Under the pieces are notes generated by a model. That model saw only the letters and a program-made list of their open reading frames with translations, was not told the DNA's origin and did not search any database. Position numbers and translations under genes: made by a program. 64,000 nt of DNA from Paracoccaceae bacterium (GTDB lineage Bacteria > Pseudomonadota > Alphaproteobacteria > Rhodobacterales > Rhodobacteraceae), in the NCBI GenBank assembly GCA_027489355.1, contig JAIXZY010000039.1:124001-188000 (forward strand). The letters are read 5' to 3'. The first letter of the stretch is position 1, and every line of letters begins with the position of its first letter. Shown here one piece after another: positions 28,143 to 36,998 of this stretch.

Positions 28143-29156
28143 ATGAGGCGGGTCAGCCTGGCGCTGCAAGGCGGCGGGGCGCATGGAGCGTTCACCTGGG
28201 GCGTGCTTGACCGGCTGCTCGAGGACGACGACCTGGAGATTGCCGGAATCTCGGGCACCTCGGCAGGTGCGCTGAACGGGGCGGCTCTGAAAGCCGGTCT
28301 TCTTGCCGGAGGGCGCGCGGGGGCGCGGCAGCGACTGGACCTGCTCTGGGCCCAGGTGGGCGAGATCGGGGATTTCCGGATGCTCCCTTGGATCGCGGCC
28401 TTCCTGCCCGCGCTGCGCTTCTGGCAGACCGCCAGCGCGGCGTTCCTGCCCTTCTCGCCGCAGGCCATCGCGGCGCAGCTTTATTCCCCCTACGTCTTCG
28501 GCTCGCGCTGGACCAACCCGCTGGACCCGGTCGTACGCGACCTGGACTTCCGCCAGGTCTGTGGTGCGGCCGGGCCGCGGCTGTTCATCAGCGCGACCAA
28601 TGTACGAACCGGGAAGATCAAGGTCTTCGCGGGCGAGGCCATCACGCCCGAAGCGATCCTGGCTTCGGCCTGCCTGCCGACGGTCTTCCAGACCGTCGAG
28701 ATCGATGGCGAGGGCTATTGGGATGGCGGTTTCTCGGGCAACCCGGCGCTGTTTCCGCTGTACGAGCCGGACCTGCCCGACGACATCCTTGTCGTGTCGA
28801 TCAACCCTATGCAGACCCAGGACATCCCGGACACGCCGCTGGAAATCCAGAACCGGATCAACGAGATCAGCTTCAATGCCAGCCTCCTGGGCGAATTGCG
28901 CGCCATCAATTTCGTCCGCCGCCTGATCGCCGAGGGACGGATGGAGCCGGGGAAGATGAAATCGGTCAATGTGCACATGATCGCCGATGATGGACTGATG
29001 AATGCGCTGTCCGCAGAATCCAAGCTGTCGCCGACGCCCTACCTGCTGGAACGGTTGAAGGCGGCCGGGCGAGGGGCGGCGGAACGGTTCCTGTCGAACG
29101 GAGGCAGCAGGATCGGGACCGAGGGAAGCGCCGACCTGCACGGGCTGCTGGGCTAG
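28143..29156 (+). CDS. Patatin-like phospholipase (PatD-like)
   Basis: This is a 337-aa cytosolic lipid acyl hydrolase. The oxyanion motif GGGAHGAF is at residues 11-18. The nucleophile serine is in GTSAG (about 40-44). The catalytic aspartate is in DGG within GYWDGGFSGNPAL. A TTG at 28128 is an alternative start. It is downstream of bdhA, so it may release hydroxybutyrate chains or membrane lipid (inference). It ends convergently with the DUF502 gene, the two stop codons sharing CTAG. Confidence 0.88.
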   Translation: MRRVSLALQGGGAHGAFTWGVLDRLLEDDDLEIAGISGTSAGALNGAALKAGLLAGGRAGARQRLDLLWAQVGEIGDFRMLPWIAAFLPALRFWQTASAAFLPFSPQAIAAQLYSPYVFGSRWTNPLDPVVRDLDFRQVCGAAGPRLFISATNVRTGKIKVFAGEAITPEAILASACLPTVFQTVEIDGEGYWDGGFSGNPALFPLYEPDLPDDILVVSINPMQTQDIPDTPLEIQNRINEISFNASLLGELRAINFVRRLIAEGRMEPGKMKSVNVHMIADDGLMNALSAESKLSPTPYLLERLKAAGRGAAERFLSNGGSRIGTEGSADLHGLLG

Positions 29157-29836
29157 ATCAGCGGCTCTTTCGGCACGGGATAGACAAGGCCCCCCGACAC
29201 GATCAGCTTGGCCGCATCGTCCACGCCCATGTCCATCACGACCAGGTCCTTGGTCGGGACAAACAGGAGCATCCCGCTGGTGAATGGCGTCAGGCCCACG
29301 AAGACCGCCGACATGTCGGCACCCAGTGCGGCCAGACGTTCGGCAAGTTCGCCCTTGGGTCGCGTCGACACGAATCCCAGAGCCCAGGAGCCCGGGCTCG
29401 GAAACTCGACCAGCACCACCTTGTCGAAGCTCTTTTCCTTCTTGTTGAAGAAGGTTTCGGCGATCTGCTTGATCGCGCCGTAGACCGAGCGCACCACGGG
29501 CATCCGGTCGACGAGATCCTCGCCCGAGCGGATGATGGAGCGGCCGATCAGGCCTTTGGCGAGCCAGCCGATGATGATGGTGACGACCAGGAAGACAAGG
29601 ACGCCCACGCCCCGGACGGGAAACTCGTATTCGGGCCCGAACCAGCGGCCAATGACGGCGTCGGGCTGCCAATAGGCTGGGATCAGGGGCAGAATCCAGC
29701 CGTCCAGCCAGCCGATGAAGGCCCAGACGATGTAGATCGTCAGGCCGATGGGCAGGACGACGACAAGCCCCGTCAGGAAACTGGCGCGCAGGCTTCCCAG
29801 AAAGCCGCGACGGTGAGGCGATGTCGGTTCGGTCAC
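29153..29836 (-). CDS. DUF502 inner-membrane protein
   Basis: This is a 227-aa protein with two membrane helices (about residues 15-45 and 75-95) and a conserved soluble domain containing PVVRSVYGAIKQIAETF and the end MDMGVDDAAKLIVSGG. These are hallmarks of DUF502. The family has no settled function. The divergent neighbour gap to psuG is 80 bp. Its stop overlaps that of the patatin gene. Confidence 0.9.
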   Translation of the reverse strand: MTEPTSPHRRGFLGSLRASFLTGLVVVLPIGLTIYIVWAFIGWLDGWILPLIPAYWQPDAVIGRWFGPEYEFPVRGVGVLVFLVVTIIIGWLAKGLIGRSIIRSGEDLVDRMPVVRSVYGAIKQIAETFFNKKEKSFDKVVLVEFPSPGSWALGFVSTRPKGELAERLAALGADMSAVFVGLTPFTSGMLLFVPTKDLVVMDMGVDDAAKLIVSGGLVYPVPKEPLI

Positions 29837-29916
29837 GAGTGGTTGTCCCCTTCGTCGCCTATCTAGGGGGTAGGCCGCGCGCTTCGCAAGGATGCGTGCG
29901 GCAAATCGCGGGAAAT

Positions 29917-30840
29917 TCAGCCCTGGGCGGCCAGTTCCCGGGCAATCGCGGCGCCCAGCCGGGCATTGTTCAGCACCAGCTCGATGTTGGCGGTCAGCGA
30001 GCGGCCTTCCGTCAGCTCGAAGATGCGTTGCAGCAGGAAGGGGGTCACGGCCTTGGCGGCGATGCCCTTAGCCTCGGCCTCGGCCAGTGCGGCCTCGATA
30101 TGCGGGGTGATCTCGGCGCGGGGGATCTCGGCGGTGGACGGGATCGGGTTCGCGACAAGCTGGCCGCCCGGAAGGCCAAGGCGAGCGCGCATGATCATGG
30201 CGGCGGCGATCTCGGCGGCCGTATCCATCCGCAGCGGCGCCTTCAGGCCCGAGGCCCGCGACCAGAAGGCGGGAAAGTCGTCCTGACCGTACGCGATGAC
30301 CGGAACCCCAAGTGTTTCCAGGTATTCCAGCGTCTTCGGCAGGTCGAGGATCGCCTTGGCCCCGGCGGCGATGACGGTGACCGGGGTTTCTGCAAGTTCG
30401 CGCAGGTCGGCCGAGATGTCGAAGCTCGTCTCCGCGCCTCGGTGCACGCCGCCGATGCCGCCCGTCGCGAACACCTTGATGCCCGCAAGATGGGCGCAGA
30501 TCATCGTCGCGGCGACCGTGGTGGCCCCGGTGCCGCCGGTGGCGAGGCAGGCCGCCAGGTCCGCGCGCGACAGCTTCGCCACCCCGGTCGCCTGTCCCAG
30601 CGCGTCAAGTTCGGCCTCGGTCAGCCCGACGTGGATCTTGCGGTCCAGAATTGCGATGGTGGCAGGGGTGGCCCCTTGTGAACGGACCTCGGCCTCGACC
30701 CGGCGGGCCGTTTCCACATTTTGCGGGAATGGCATGCCGTGCGTGATGATCGTGCTTTCCAGTGCAACAATCGCGCCGCCCTTGGCCCGGGCCTCGGCGA
30801 CCTCCGGCGAAAGGACCAGGGGGAGGGTAGGGGAGGTCAT
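29917..30840 (-). CDS. psuG: Pseudouridine-5'-phosphate glycosidase
   Basis: Cleaves pseudouridine 5'-phosphate to uracil and ribose 5-phosphate in the cytosol. It is 307 aa. Family segments include ALESTIITHGMPFPQNVETA near the N-terminus and LATGGTGATTVAATM. The metal/phosphate region is KVFATGGIGGVHRGAE, and the C-terminal part has NIELVLNNARLGA. It overlaps the upstream kinase gene by ATGA, so the pathway enzymes are made together: kinase first, then glycosidase. Confidence 0.95.
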   Translation of the reverse strand: MTSPTLPLVLSPEVAEARAKGGAIVALESTIITHGMPFPQNVETARRVEAEVRSQGATPATIAILDRKIHVGLTEAELDALGQATGVAKLSRADLAACLATGGTGATTVAATMICAHLAGIKVFATGGIGGVHRGAETSFDISADLRELAETPVTVIAAGAKAILDLPKTLEYLETLGVPVIAYGQDDFPAFWSRASGLKAPLRMDTAAEIAAAMIMRARLGLPGGQLVANPIPSTAEIPRAEITPHIEAALAEAEAKGIAAKAVTPFLLQRIFELTEGRSLTANIELVLNNARLGAAIARELAAQG

Positions 30841-31727
30841 GAGCCGATGTCTCCGGATACATAGGTTGCAGCGGCGCGCAGCGCCTCGTCGAGCGCGGGT
30901 TGCCGGTCGGCGCCGCGGCGTTCGGCCACCAGATGGGCAGCCATGAAGGTGTCTCCGGCCCCGGTGACGCGCGTCACCAGGACCTTGGGCGGCTGGCCTG
31001 TGACGACGCCCGCACCACGGCGGCCCTCGGCGGCGGGCTCGCCACCGTCCGTCACCAGAACCCGGCCCGCCCCCCGCGCAAGCAGCGCCTCGGCGGCTTC
31101 TGGGGCGGTCGGGGCCTCGGACCGGGCGAGGATGTTCGCCTCCTCGAGGTTGACGTACAGCGTGGCCGAGGGGTGGTCGAGCAGCGGCAATAGGCGCCCG
31201 GCCTTCCCGGGCGAAGCCGGGGCCACGCGCAGATCGGCGGCGGCAAAGAGGGGCGAGGCGGCGATGTCGGCCAGCAGCCCCTCGGTCAGGTTGCCATCCA
31301 GCGCGATCGGGCCGGTCCAGGGCGCTTCGGGCGTGCCGAGTCGGCCGTCCGCCAGCGGGCGCAGGATCTTGTCGCCCGCGGCCTCCAGCGAATGGGCGTC
31401 CGCGATGGCGGCGATCAGGCCGTTTGCGCCTTCGATCCCCATGTAGCGGTCGGTCGGCAGGTCGTCCGAGCGGTAGACCATCCCCGTCACCAGCCCCAGC
31501 CGGTCGCAGGCGGCGACCAGTTCGTCGCCCTCGGCGTCGCGTCCGATGGCCGTCAGTAGCGCGGGCGTCATCCCGAAGCGGCGCAGCGTCATCGCGATGT
31601 TCATCGCCACCCCGCCGGGCAACCGCGTGATCCGGCCCGGCACGTCCGAACCAAGCCGCATCGAGGTGGGCGAGCGGCCGATGATGTCCCACAGGACCGA
31701 ACCGATGCAAAGGATGTCTGGCGTCAT
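30837..31727 (-). CDS. psuK: PfkB-family carbohydrate kinase, probable pseudouridine kinase
   Basis: This is a 296-aa ribokinase-fold enzyme. It opens with [14 protein letters not shown], has the first PfkB signature region [17 protein letters not shown] and the catalytic [12 protein letters not shown] near the C-terminus. The overlap with psuG supports pseudouridine as substrate, phosphorylated before cleavage. E. coli has the same pair as psuK-psuG. By sequence alone it could be another PfkB kinase. Confidence 0.88.
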   Translation of the reverse strand: MTPDILCIGSVLWDIIGRSPTSMRLGSDVPGRITRLPGGVAMNIAMTLRRFGMTPALLTAIGRDAEGDELVAACDRLGLVTGMVYRSDDLPTDRYMGIEGANGLIAAIADAHSLEAAGDKILRPLADGRLGTPEAPWTGPIALDGNLTEGLLADIAASPLFAAADLRVAPASPGKAGRLLPLLDHPSATLYVNLEEANILARSEAPTAPEAAEALLARGAGRVLVTDGGEPAAEGRRGAGVVTGQPPKVLVTRVTGAGDTFMAAHLVAERRGADRQPALDEALRAAATYVSGDIGS

Positions 31728-31779
31728 GGCCTTCCATCGCCGAAACCCCGCCCCCGTGCAAGGGCGGAACGGCAGGGGC

Positions 31780-31808
31780 TTGCGCCCCGGCGCGGGGACG
31801 TCTATACG
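31780..31808 (+). promoter_or_regulatory. Probable rpsB promoter
   Basis: TTGCGC (31780-31785) and TATACG (31803-31808) are 17 bp apart. Initiation near 31815 would leave a 5' leader of about 113 nt before rpsB. Confidence 0.5.
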
Positions 31809-31814
31809 CGCGCC

Positions 31815-31927
31815 ACTTCACAGGTGTCGTCGGGGCCGACGCGGGGAGAAATCCCGTGCGGTCCACCGGTTGCCCCGCAAGGGGTGAAGACGATGGCACC
31901 GAGGTTCAAACCGGAAAAGGATATAGC
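31815..31927 (+). promoter_or_regulatory. Structured 5' leader of rpsB
   Basis: The untranslated leader can fold in several ways. CCCC-GCAA-GGGG is a tetraloop hairpin just after CGGTTG, and CGGTTGCC can instead pair with GGCACCG further on. Upstream, CCG...GGG-GAGAAAT-CCC...CGG forms another stem. Competing folds next to a ribosomal protein gene suggest autogenous control by S2, as in other bacteria. This is inference. Confidence 0.4.
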
Positions 31928-32692
31928 ATGGCTCTTCCCGAGTTCTCCATGCGTCAGCTCCTGGAAGCTGGCGTTCACTACGGCCACCAGACCGCCCGCT
32001 GGAATCCCCGCATGGGCGAGTACATCTACGGTGACCGCAACGGCATCCACATCATCGACCTGACCCAGACCGTCCCCCTGCTGGACCAGGCTCTGAAGGT
32101 CGTGCGCGACACCGTCGCCAAGGGCGGCCGCATCCTGTTCGTCGGCACCAAGCGTCAGGCCCAGAAGCCCGTCGCCGAAGCGGCCGAACGCTGCGCGCAG
32201 TTCTACATGAACCACCGCTGGCTGGGCGGCACGCTGACCAACTGGAAGACCGTTTCGCAGTCGATCCAGCGCCTGAAGCACCTGGACGAGGTCCTGGGCG
32301 CCGGCGGCGAAGGCCTGACCAAGAAAGAGCGTCTGGGCATGGAACGTGACCAAGCCAAGCTGCAGGCCTCGCTGGGCGGCATCCGCGAGATGGGCGGCAC
32401 CCCGGACCTGATCTTCATCATCGACGTGGGCAAGGAAGACCTGGCCGTGCAGGAAGCCCAGAAGCTGGGCATTCCGGTCGTGGCCGTGGTCGACACCAAC
32501 TGCTCGCCCAAGGGCGTGACCCATGTCATCCCCGGCAACGACGACGCGGCCCGCGCCATCGCTCTCTACTGCGACCTGGTGGCCCGCGCGGCGCTGGACG
32601 GCATGTCGGCCCAGATGGGCGCGGCGGGCGTCGACCTTGGTGCTCTGGAAGCGGCTCCGGAAGAGGAAGCGGTCGCCGAAGCCGAGGCCTGA
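31928..32692 (+). CDS. rpsB: 30S ribosomal protein S2
   Basis: This is a 254-aa small-subunit protein. It opens with [20 protein letters not shown] and contains [31 protein letters not shown] and [21 protein letters not shown]. The acidic tail [10 protein letters not shown] is typical of alphaproteobacteria. Codons are strongly C-ending, unlike the G-ending style of nearby genes, as expected for a highly expressed gene. tsf follows after a hairpin, the usual pair. Confidence 0.98.
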   Translation: MALPEFSMRQLLEAGVHYGHQTARWNPRMGEYIYGDRNGIHIIDLTQTVPLLDQALKVVRDTVAKGGRILFVGTKRQAQKPVAEAAERCAQFYMNHRWLGGTLTNWKTVSQSIQRLKHLDEVLGAGGEGLTKKERLGMERDQAKLQASLGGIREMGGTPDLIFIIDVGKEDLAVQEAQKLGIPVVAVVDTNCSPKGVTHVIPGNDDAARAIALYCDLVARAALDGMSAQMGAAGVDLGALEAAPEEEAVAEAEA

Positions 32693-32716
32693 GCCCCGGC
32701 TGTCATCTGACTTTCA

Positions 32717-32739
32717 CCCGGCGGGCCTATCCCGCCGGG
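32717..32739 (+). terminator. Hairpin between rpsB and tsf
   Basis: CCCGGCGGG, loop CCTAT and CCCGCCGGG make a perfect 9-bp stem. No T-run follows. It probably attenuates transcription or guides processing between rpsB and tsf rather than ending the transcript. Confidence 0.55.
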
Positions 32740-32764
32740 CCATCTATTCCAAGGAGTGGGAAAC

Positions 32765-33673
32765 ATGACGATCACCGCCCAGATGGTGAAGGAACTGCGC
32801 GAATCGACCGGCGCAGGCATGATGGACGCCAAGAAGGCGCTCACCGAAGTGAACGGCGACATGGAAGCCGCGGTCGACTGGCTGCGCACCAAGGGCCTCG
32901 CCAAGGCCGCCAAGAAGGCTGACCGCGTCGCGGCCGAAGGCCTGATCGGCGTGGCCGTGACCAACGGCAAAGGCGTCGCGATCGAGATCAACTCGGAAAC
33001 CGACTTCGTTGCCAAGAACGAGGACTTCCAGGCGCTGGTCCGTGACGTGGCCAATGTCGCGCTGACCACCGGCGACTCGGTCGAGGTCGTCAAGGCCGCC
33101 GGCCTGAATGGCAAGACGGTCGAGGAAGTGATCCAGGAAGCCATCGCCCGCATCGGCGAGAACATGACCTTCCGCCGGATGCACGTCCTGGAAGGCGACA
33201 CCGTCGTCTCTTACGTCCACAACGCGGCCACCGCGGGAATGGGCAAGATCGGCGTTCTCGTCGCGCTGAAGGGCGACAAGGCCAAGGCCGAGGAGATTGG
33301 GAAGCAGTTCGCGATGCACATCGCCGCGACCAACCCGCTCTCGCTGTCGGAAGCCACTCTCGACCCCTCGGTGGTGGAGCGTGAGCTCGCCGTGCAGACC
33401 GCCAAGGCTCTGGAAGAGAACGCCGCCTCGGCCAAGCCCAAGCCCGAGCAGGTGATCCATAACAACATCATTCCGGGCCGGATGAAGAAGTTCCTGGCCG
33501 AGAATACGCTGATGGGCCAGGCCTTCGTGATCAACCCGGACGTGACGGTCGAACAGGCCGCCAAGGACGCCGGGGTAGAGATCACCGGCTATGCCCGCGT
33601 CGCCGTCGGCGAAGGCATCGAGAAGAAGCAGGAAGATTTCGCCGCCGAAGTGGCGAAGGCGCTGCAGGGCTGA
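32765..33673 (+). CDS. tsf: Elongation factor Ts
   Basis: Nucleotide exchange factor for EF-Tu, 302 aa. The N-terminal UBA-like part is [20 protein letters not shown] followed by KKAL. The core contains [14 protein letters not shown], the EF-Tu contact TDFV. An AAGGAG stands 8 nt before the ATG at 32765, which decides this start over a GTG 9 nt upstream. Codon use matches rpsB. A strong terminator follows. Confidence 0.98.
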   Translation: MTITAQMVKELRESTGAGMMDAKKALTEVNGDMEAAVDWLRTKGLAKAAKKADRVAAEGLIGVAVTNGKGVAIEINSETDFVAKNEDFQALVRDVANVALTTGDSVEVVKAAGLNGKTVEEVIQEAIARIGENMTFRRMHVLEGDTVVSYVHNAATAGMGKIGVLVALKGDKAKAEEIGKQFAMHIAATNPLSLSEATLDPSVVERELAVQTAKALEENAASAKPKPEQVIHNNIIPGRMKKFLAENTLMGQAFVINPDVTVEQAAKDAGVEITGYARVAVGEGIEKKQEDFAAEVAKALQG

Positions 33674-33695
33674 TTTCCGCGCAAGCGGGGCAGGG

Positions 33696-33726
33696 GGCCG
33701 GTGCGAGCGATCGCGCCGGCCTTTTC
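33696..33726 (+). terminator. Rho-independent terminator of rpsB-tsf
   Basis: GGCCGGTGCG (33696-33705) and CGCGCCGGCC (33712-33721) form a 10-bp stem with one G-U pair and loop AGCGAT, followed by TTTTCC. Confidence 0.85.
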
Positions 33727-33751
33727 CTTTGCGCCGGTCAGAAAATGGAAA

Positions 33752-33779
33752 CGGCGCGGTCCCGGGGAGAACCGCGCCG
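33752..33779 (-). terminator. Minus-strand terminator downstream of the luxR gene
   Basis: CGGCGCGGT (33752-33760) pairs with ACCGCGCCG (33771-33779). Read on the minus strand the hairpin is followed by TTTCCATTTTC. It stands nearly 200 nt beyond the luxR stop codon, leaving a long C/U-rich untranslated stretch in between. Confidence 0.6.
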
Positions 33780-33971
33780 CAGGTCCTGCCCCGACCCCAG
33801 GGGATGAGGGAACGGGAGGGCAAGACGTGAAGTCGGCCGTCTGAATGCTCGGCCTATGCAAGAAAAAAGCGGGATCGGCCAATACTTTGCCGGTCCGCGT
33901 GACTTTCGGTTTCCCTAGGGTCACCTGCATGTGATGCCACGACAACCCGCGCGGGGCGAGTGCGGAAAACC

Positions 33972-34754
33972 CTACCTCGCGGCGCGGGCGACCTCGGGCA
34001 GGCGCTGGAAAATCATGTTCAGAAGCGCGCCCTTGGCGACCGCCTGGGCGGTGGTCTCGACCGCCAGCGCCTCACGCGCAAGACGCAGGTGCTTTTCGAC
34101 CATCGCCGGGCTGACACCCATCAGCAACGCCACGTCCTGCGTGGTCTTGCCATCTGCAACCCATTCCAGCGCCTCGCGCTGCCGCGGCGACAGCGCACGG
34201 TGGCGGCTCAGCTGCGGCAGGTGGACGATTGTCAGGTGCATCATGTTCGCCACCGCCATGATCTCTTCCTTGCGGGCAGCAAAAATCTGGTCGACCTGGG
34301 CCGGGCTGATCCCCGGGTCCGCGATCAGTCCCAAGGCGCCTTTCGACCGTGACGAGACCTCGGGAAAGCTGACAGACATCCCGGCCACGATCCCCATCGC
34401 CGCGTTCTGCCGCACCGCCTCGGCCTCCTCGGCCGACAGGCGTCCGGCCTCGAAGGCCTCCTTCACCCAGGACCAGGTGCAAGCGCCCGAGTGCTGTTCC
34501 GCCCAGCGGAAGACCGGAGTCTTGGAGTAGAACCCGCCCTGGAAATACCGCTTCACATAATCGGCGTCGCAGGTGGTCAGGAACAGCGCGTCCTCAGGAT
34601 CGCCGATGGTCTTGAGGTGTTTGAAGCGGGTGAAGCCATAGTTGGCGCGGCGAAAGCCGAGGGCGGCGAAATAGGCGGTTCCGCGTTCCCAGGCCTCGTC
34701 TATCGACGAGGAACTGGCGATGCGGTTCAAAAGTGCAAGTATCGTCTCGCTCAT
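33972..34754 (-). CDS. LuxR-family regulator (solo) with autoinducer-binding-like domain
   Basis: This is a 260-aa protein with an N-terminal autoinducer-binding-like domain (about 20-165) and a C-terminal LuxR helix-turn-helix (187-245). The latter contains ALSPRQREALEWVADGKTTQ and SPAMVEKHL. In the ligand pocket the usual DPV reads TPV (Thr79 in FYSKTPVFRWA), so the aspartate that contacts the acyl-homoserine lactone amide is missing. No luxI gene is in the window. It may bind another ligand or act without one (inference). Confidence 0.85.
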   Translation of the reverse strand: MSETILALLNRIASSSSIDEAWERGTAYFAALGFRRANYGFTRFKHLKTIGDPEDALFLTTCDADYVKRYFQGGFYSKTPVFRWAEQHSGACTWSWVKEAFEAGRLSAEEAEAVRQNAAMGIVAGMSVSFPEVSSRSKGALGLIADPGISPAQVDQIFAARKEEIMAVANMMHLTIVHLPQLSRHRALSPRQREALEWVADGKTTQDVALLMGVSPAMVEKHLRLAREALAVETTAQAVAKGALLNMIFQRLPEVARAAR

Positions 34755-34879
34755 GGTCTTGTCCCTGTTGCCTGGAATGGACCGCCGGTGAAACCTGACC
34801 CTGCGGCATTCGGAGCTTGGACGTGAGATAAGGCCGGTTTCCTTGGCTTGTCTATGCCTTGCACCGTGATTTGGGCGTC

Positions 34880-34905
34880 AAAAGACAACCATGACGGAAG
34901 TTGTC
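34880..34905 (-). terminator. Terminator of the rpe-gph operon
   Basis: GACAAC (34884-34889) and GTTGTC (34900-34905) form a 6-bp stem. On the minus strand the hairpin is followed by TTTT. It begins 2 bp past the gph stop codon. Confidence 0.6.
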
Positions 34906-34906
34906 A

Positions 34907-35596
34907 TCACACTCGGGGGGTCTCTGCCTGAAGTCGCGGCGCCAGATGCGCAACAAGCCGGGGCAGGGCGGCGTGATCGTCAAAGACAAGCTTCGCGCCA
35001 AGACTTTCAGCACTGGCAGTGCGGTACCCACCGGCAAAAAGCGCCAGCGGCACGCCGGCGGCCTTGGCGGTTTCGGCATCCACCTCGCTGTCGCCGACGA
35101 AAAGCGTTGGCGCCGGTCCAAGTAGCCTCATGGCAGCCAGAAGAGGGGCGGGGTGCGGTTTGCGTTCCGCCAAGCTGTCGCCGCCGATCACAACCGGGAA
35201 CAGGTGATCCAGCGCGAAGTGGCGGAGCACCGCACGCGTGGGACCGAGCGGTTTGTTGGTGCAGATTGCAAGACGGTGCCCGGCGTCAGCAAGACGGTTG
35301 AGAGCTGTAGATACACCCGGATAAAGCGTTGTAAGACCAAACTCTTGCTCGTAGATCCTGATGAAAGCGTCCACAAGGGCTGCCTGAACCTCGGCGTCCA
35401 GCTTCATGCCGGCGTGGCCCATCAGCCGACTGACCAGAGTGCCCAGGCCATTGCCGATGAACATTCGAACAACAGAATAAGGAAAAGGGGATAAACCCTT
35501 GGCCTGGAATACTTTATTGGCTGCATCATGGATCTGCGGCGCGCTGTCGATCAGCGTGCCGTCCAGATCGAAAACCAGGTTCAGAGTGTCAACCAA
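34907..35596 (-). CDS. gph: Phosphoglycolate phosphatase
   Basis: This is a HAD-superfamily hydrolase of about 229 aa that removes 2-phosphoglycolate formed by Rubisco or DNA repair. Motif I is [13 protein letters not shown], motif II ICTNKP, and motif [13 protein letters not shown] and [16 protein letters not shown]. The likely start is the TTG at 35596, inside the last codons of rpe. No ATG fits the family start. Overlap with rpe implies co-expression. Carbon-fixing relatives keep the same pair. Confidence 0.87.
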   Translation of the reverse strand: MVDTLNLVFDLDGTLIDSAPQIHDAANKVFQAKGLSPFPYSVVRMFIGNGLGTLVSRLMGHAGMKLDAEVQAALVDAFIRIYEQEFGLTTLYPGVSTALNRLADAGHRLAICTNKPLGPTRAVLRHFALDHLFPVVIGGDSLAERKPHPAPLLAAMRLLGPAPTLFVGDSEVDAETAKAAGVPLALFAGGYRTASAESLGAKLVFDDHAALPRLVAHLAPRLQAETPRV

Positions 35597-36278
35597 GTGC
35601 CGCCTCGGCCGCCGCCCGGATCGCCCGGATATTGTCGCCATAGGGCGCAGGGTTCTCTACCGAGCCACCCTTGAAGACCGCCGAACCTGCAACCAGCACA
35701 TCCGCTCCGGCCCTGGTCACCAGCGGCGCCGTGGCTGCCGTGATGCCGCCATCGATCTCGATATGCACCGGCCGGTCGCCAATCATCTGGCGCAGGCGGG
35801 CAATCTTCGCCACCTGGCTTTCGATGAAGCTCTGGCCGCCGAAACCGGGGTTGACCGTCATCACGCAGACCATGTCCACCATGTCCAGAAGCTCGGCCAC
35901 GGCCTCGACCGGCGTGCCGGGGTTCAGCGCCACGCCAGCCTTTTTCCCAAGTCCGCGAATGGCTTGCAGCGTGCGGTGAATGTGCGGGCCGGCTTCCACA
36001 TGGGCGGTGATCACATCGGCGCCGGCCTTGGCATAGGCTTCCAGGTACACGTCGACCGGCGAGATCATCAGGTGCACATCCATCACGCCCTTGATATGCG
36101 GCCGGATCGCCGCGCACATCGCCGGGCCGAAGGTCAGGTTCGGCACGAAATGGCCGTCCATCACATCGACATGCACCCAATCCGCGCCTTGCGCCTCGAT
36201 GGCGCGACATTCCGCACCGAAATTCGCGAAATCCGCAGCGAGGATCGAGGGCGCGATCTTGATGGAACGGTCGAACAT
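35589..36278 (-). CDS. rpe: Ribulose-phosphate 3-epimerase
   Basis: This is a 229-aa TIM-barrel enzyme interconverting ribulose 5-phosphate and xylulose 5-phosphate. Motifs are [32 protein letters not shown] (metal His and Asp), [19 protein letters not shown] and EIDGGI. It heads a two-gene operon with gph. The upstream region is unusually AT-rich and carries the probable promoter. Confidence 0.97.
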   Translation of the reverse strand: MFDRSIKIAPSILAADFANFGAECRAIEAQGADWVHVDVMDGHFVPNLTFGPAMCAAIRPHIKGVMDVHLMISPVDVYLEAYAKAGADVITAHVEAGPHIHRTLQAIRGLGKKAGVALNPGTPVEAVAELLDMVDMVCVMTVNPGFGGQSFIESQVAKIARLRQMIGDRPVHIEIDGGITAATAPLVTRAGADVLVAGSAVFKGGSVENPAPYGDNIRAIRAAAEAALG

Positions 36279-36335
36279 GCGGCAGGCTCCGGCTGGGTTG
36301 GCGCGTCATATCCCGGTGCATCCCGGCTTTCCAGC

Positions 36336-36375
36336 GCCTATTACATTACATAATACTCATTACGCGATAATCCAA
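36336..36375 (-). promoter_or_regulatory. AT-rich promoter region of rpe-gph
   Basis: This 40-bp AT-rich island in a GC-rich genome contains repeated ATTAC units (ATTACATTACATAATAC, then ATTACG). On the minus strand it reads TTATCG, a 16-bp spacer and TAATGT, about 60 bp upstream of the rpe ATG. The direct repeats could bind a regulator. Confidence 0.4.
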
Positions 36376-36405
36376 TCCGCCGATCCGCACCCTGCCCGCA
36401 AACGA

Positions 36406-36435
36406 AAACGGCCCGGTCGGAAGACCGGGCCGTTT
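36406..36435 (-). terminator. Terminator of ndk
   Basis: AAACGGCCCGGTC, loop GGAA and GACCGGGCCGTTT make a perfect 13-bp stem 19 bp past the ndk stop codon. On the minus strand it runs into TTTTCGTTT. Confidence 0.85.
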
Positions 36436-36453
36436 CCAGACGCTGTGTCGCGA

Positions 36454-36876
36454 TCAGCCGACCAGTTCGAGGCCCGAGAAGAAGAACGCGATCTCGCGCG
36501 CGGCGGAAGCCTCGCTGTCCGAGCCGTGGACCGAGTTCTCGCCCTTGGACAGCGCGAATTCCTTGCGGATCGTCCCGTCGGCGGCGGCGGCCGGATCGGT
36601 CGCGCCCATCACTTCGCGGTTCTTGGCAATGGCGCCTTCGCCTTCCAGCACCTGCACCACGACCGGTTCGGAGGCCATGAACGTACAGAGCTCGCCATAG
36701 AACGGACGCTCCTTGTGCTCGGCATAGAACTGGCCGGCCTGGGCCGGGCTCAGGTGGATGCGCTTCGACGCAACGACGCGCAGGCCCGCGTCCTCGAACT
36801 TGGCAACGATCTTGCCGGTCAGGTTGCGTTTGGTCGCATCGGGTTTAATGATCGACAGGGTACGTTCGACGGCCAT
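36454..36876 (-). CDS. ndk: Nucleoside-diphosphate kinase
   Basis: This is a 140-aa enzyme balancing nucleoside triphosphate pools by a phosphohistidine intermediate. It has [16 protein letters not shown], the [11 protein letters not shown] region and the active-site histidine in [11 protein letters not shown]. The ATG at 36876 has GGAGAG upstream and gives the normal length. An upstream in-frame ATG at 36888 is less likely. It is divergent from the ABC-F gene. Confidence 0.97.
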   Translation of the reverse strand: MAVERTLSIIKPDATKRNLTGKIVAKFEDAGLRVVASKRIHLSPAQAGQFYAEHKERPFYGELCTFMASEPVVVQVLEGEGAIAKNREVMGATDPAAAADGTIRKEFALSKGENSVHGSDSEASAAREIAFFFSGLELVG

Positions 36877-36998
36877 GTGGCTCTCCATTCTTGGGGGCCA
36901 GCGCGGCCCTTTTCGGATGGCGGGCTGCTACCACGGGGCGCGACCTTTGAAAAGGTGCCGCCATTGACGTTTTGTCCCGGTTGAGGCACTGGCAGACC

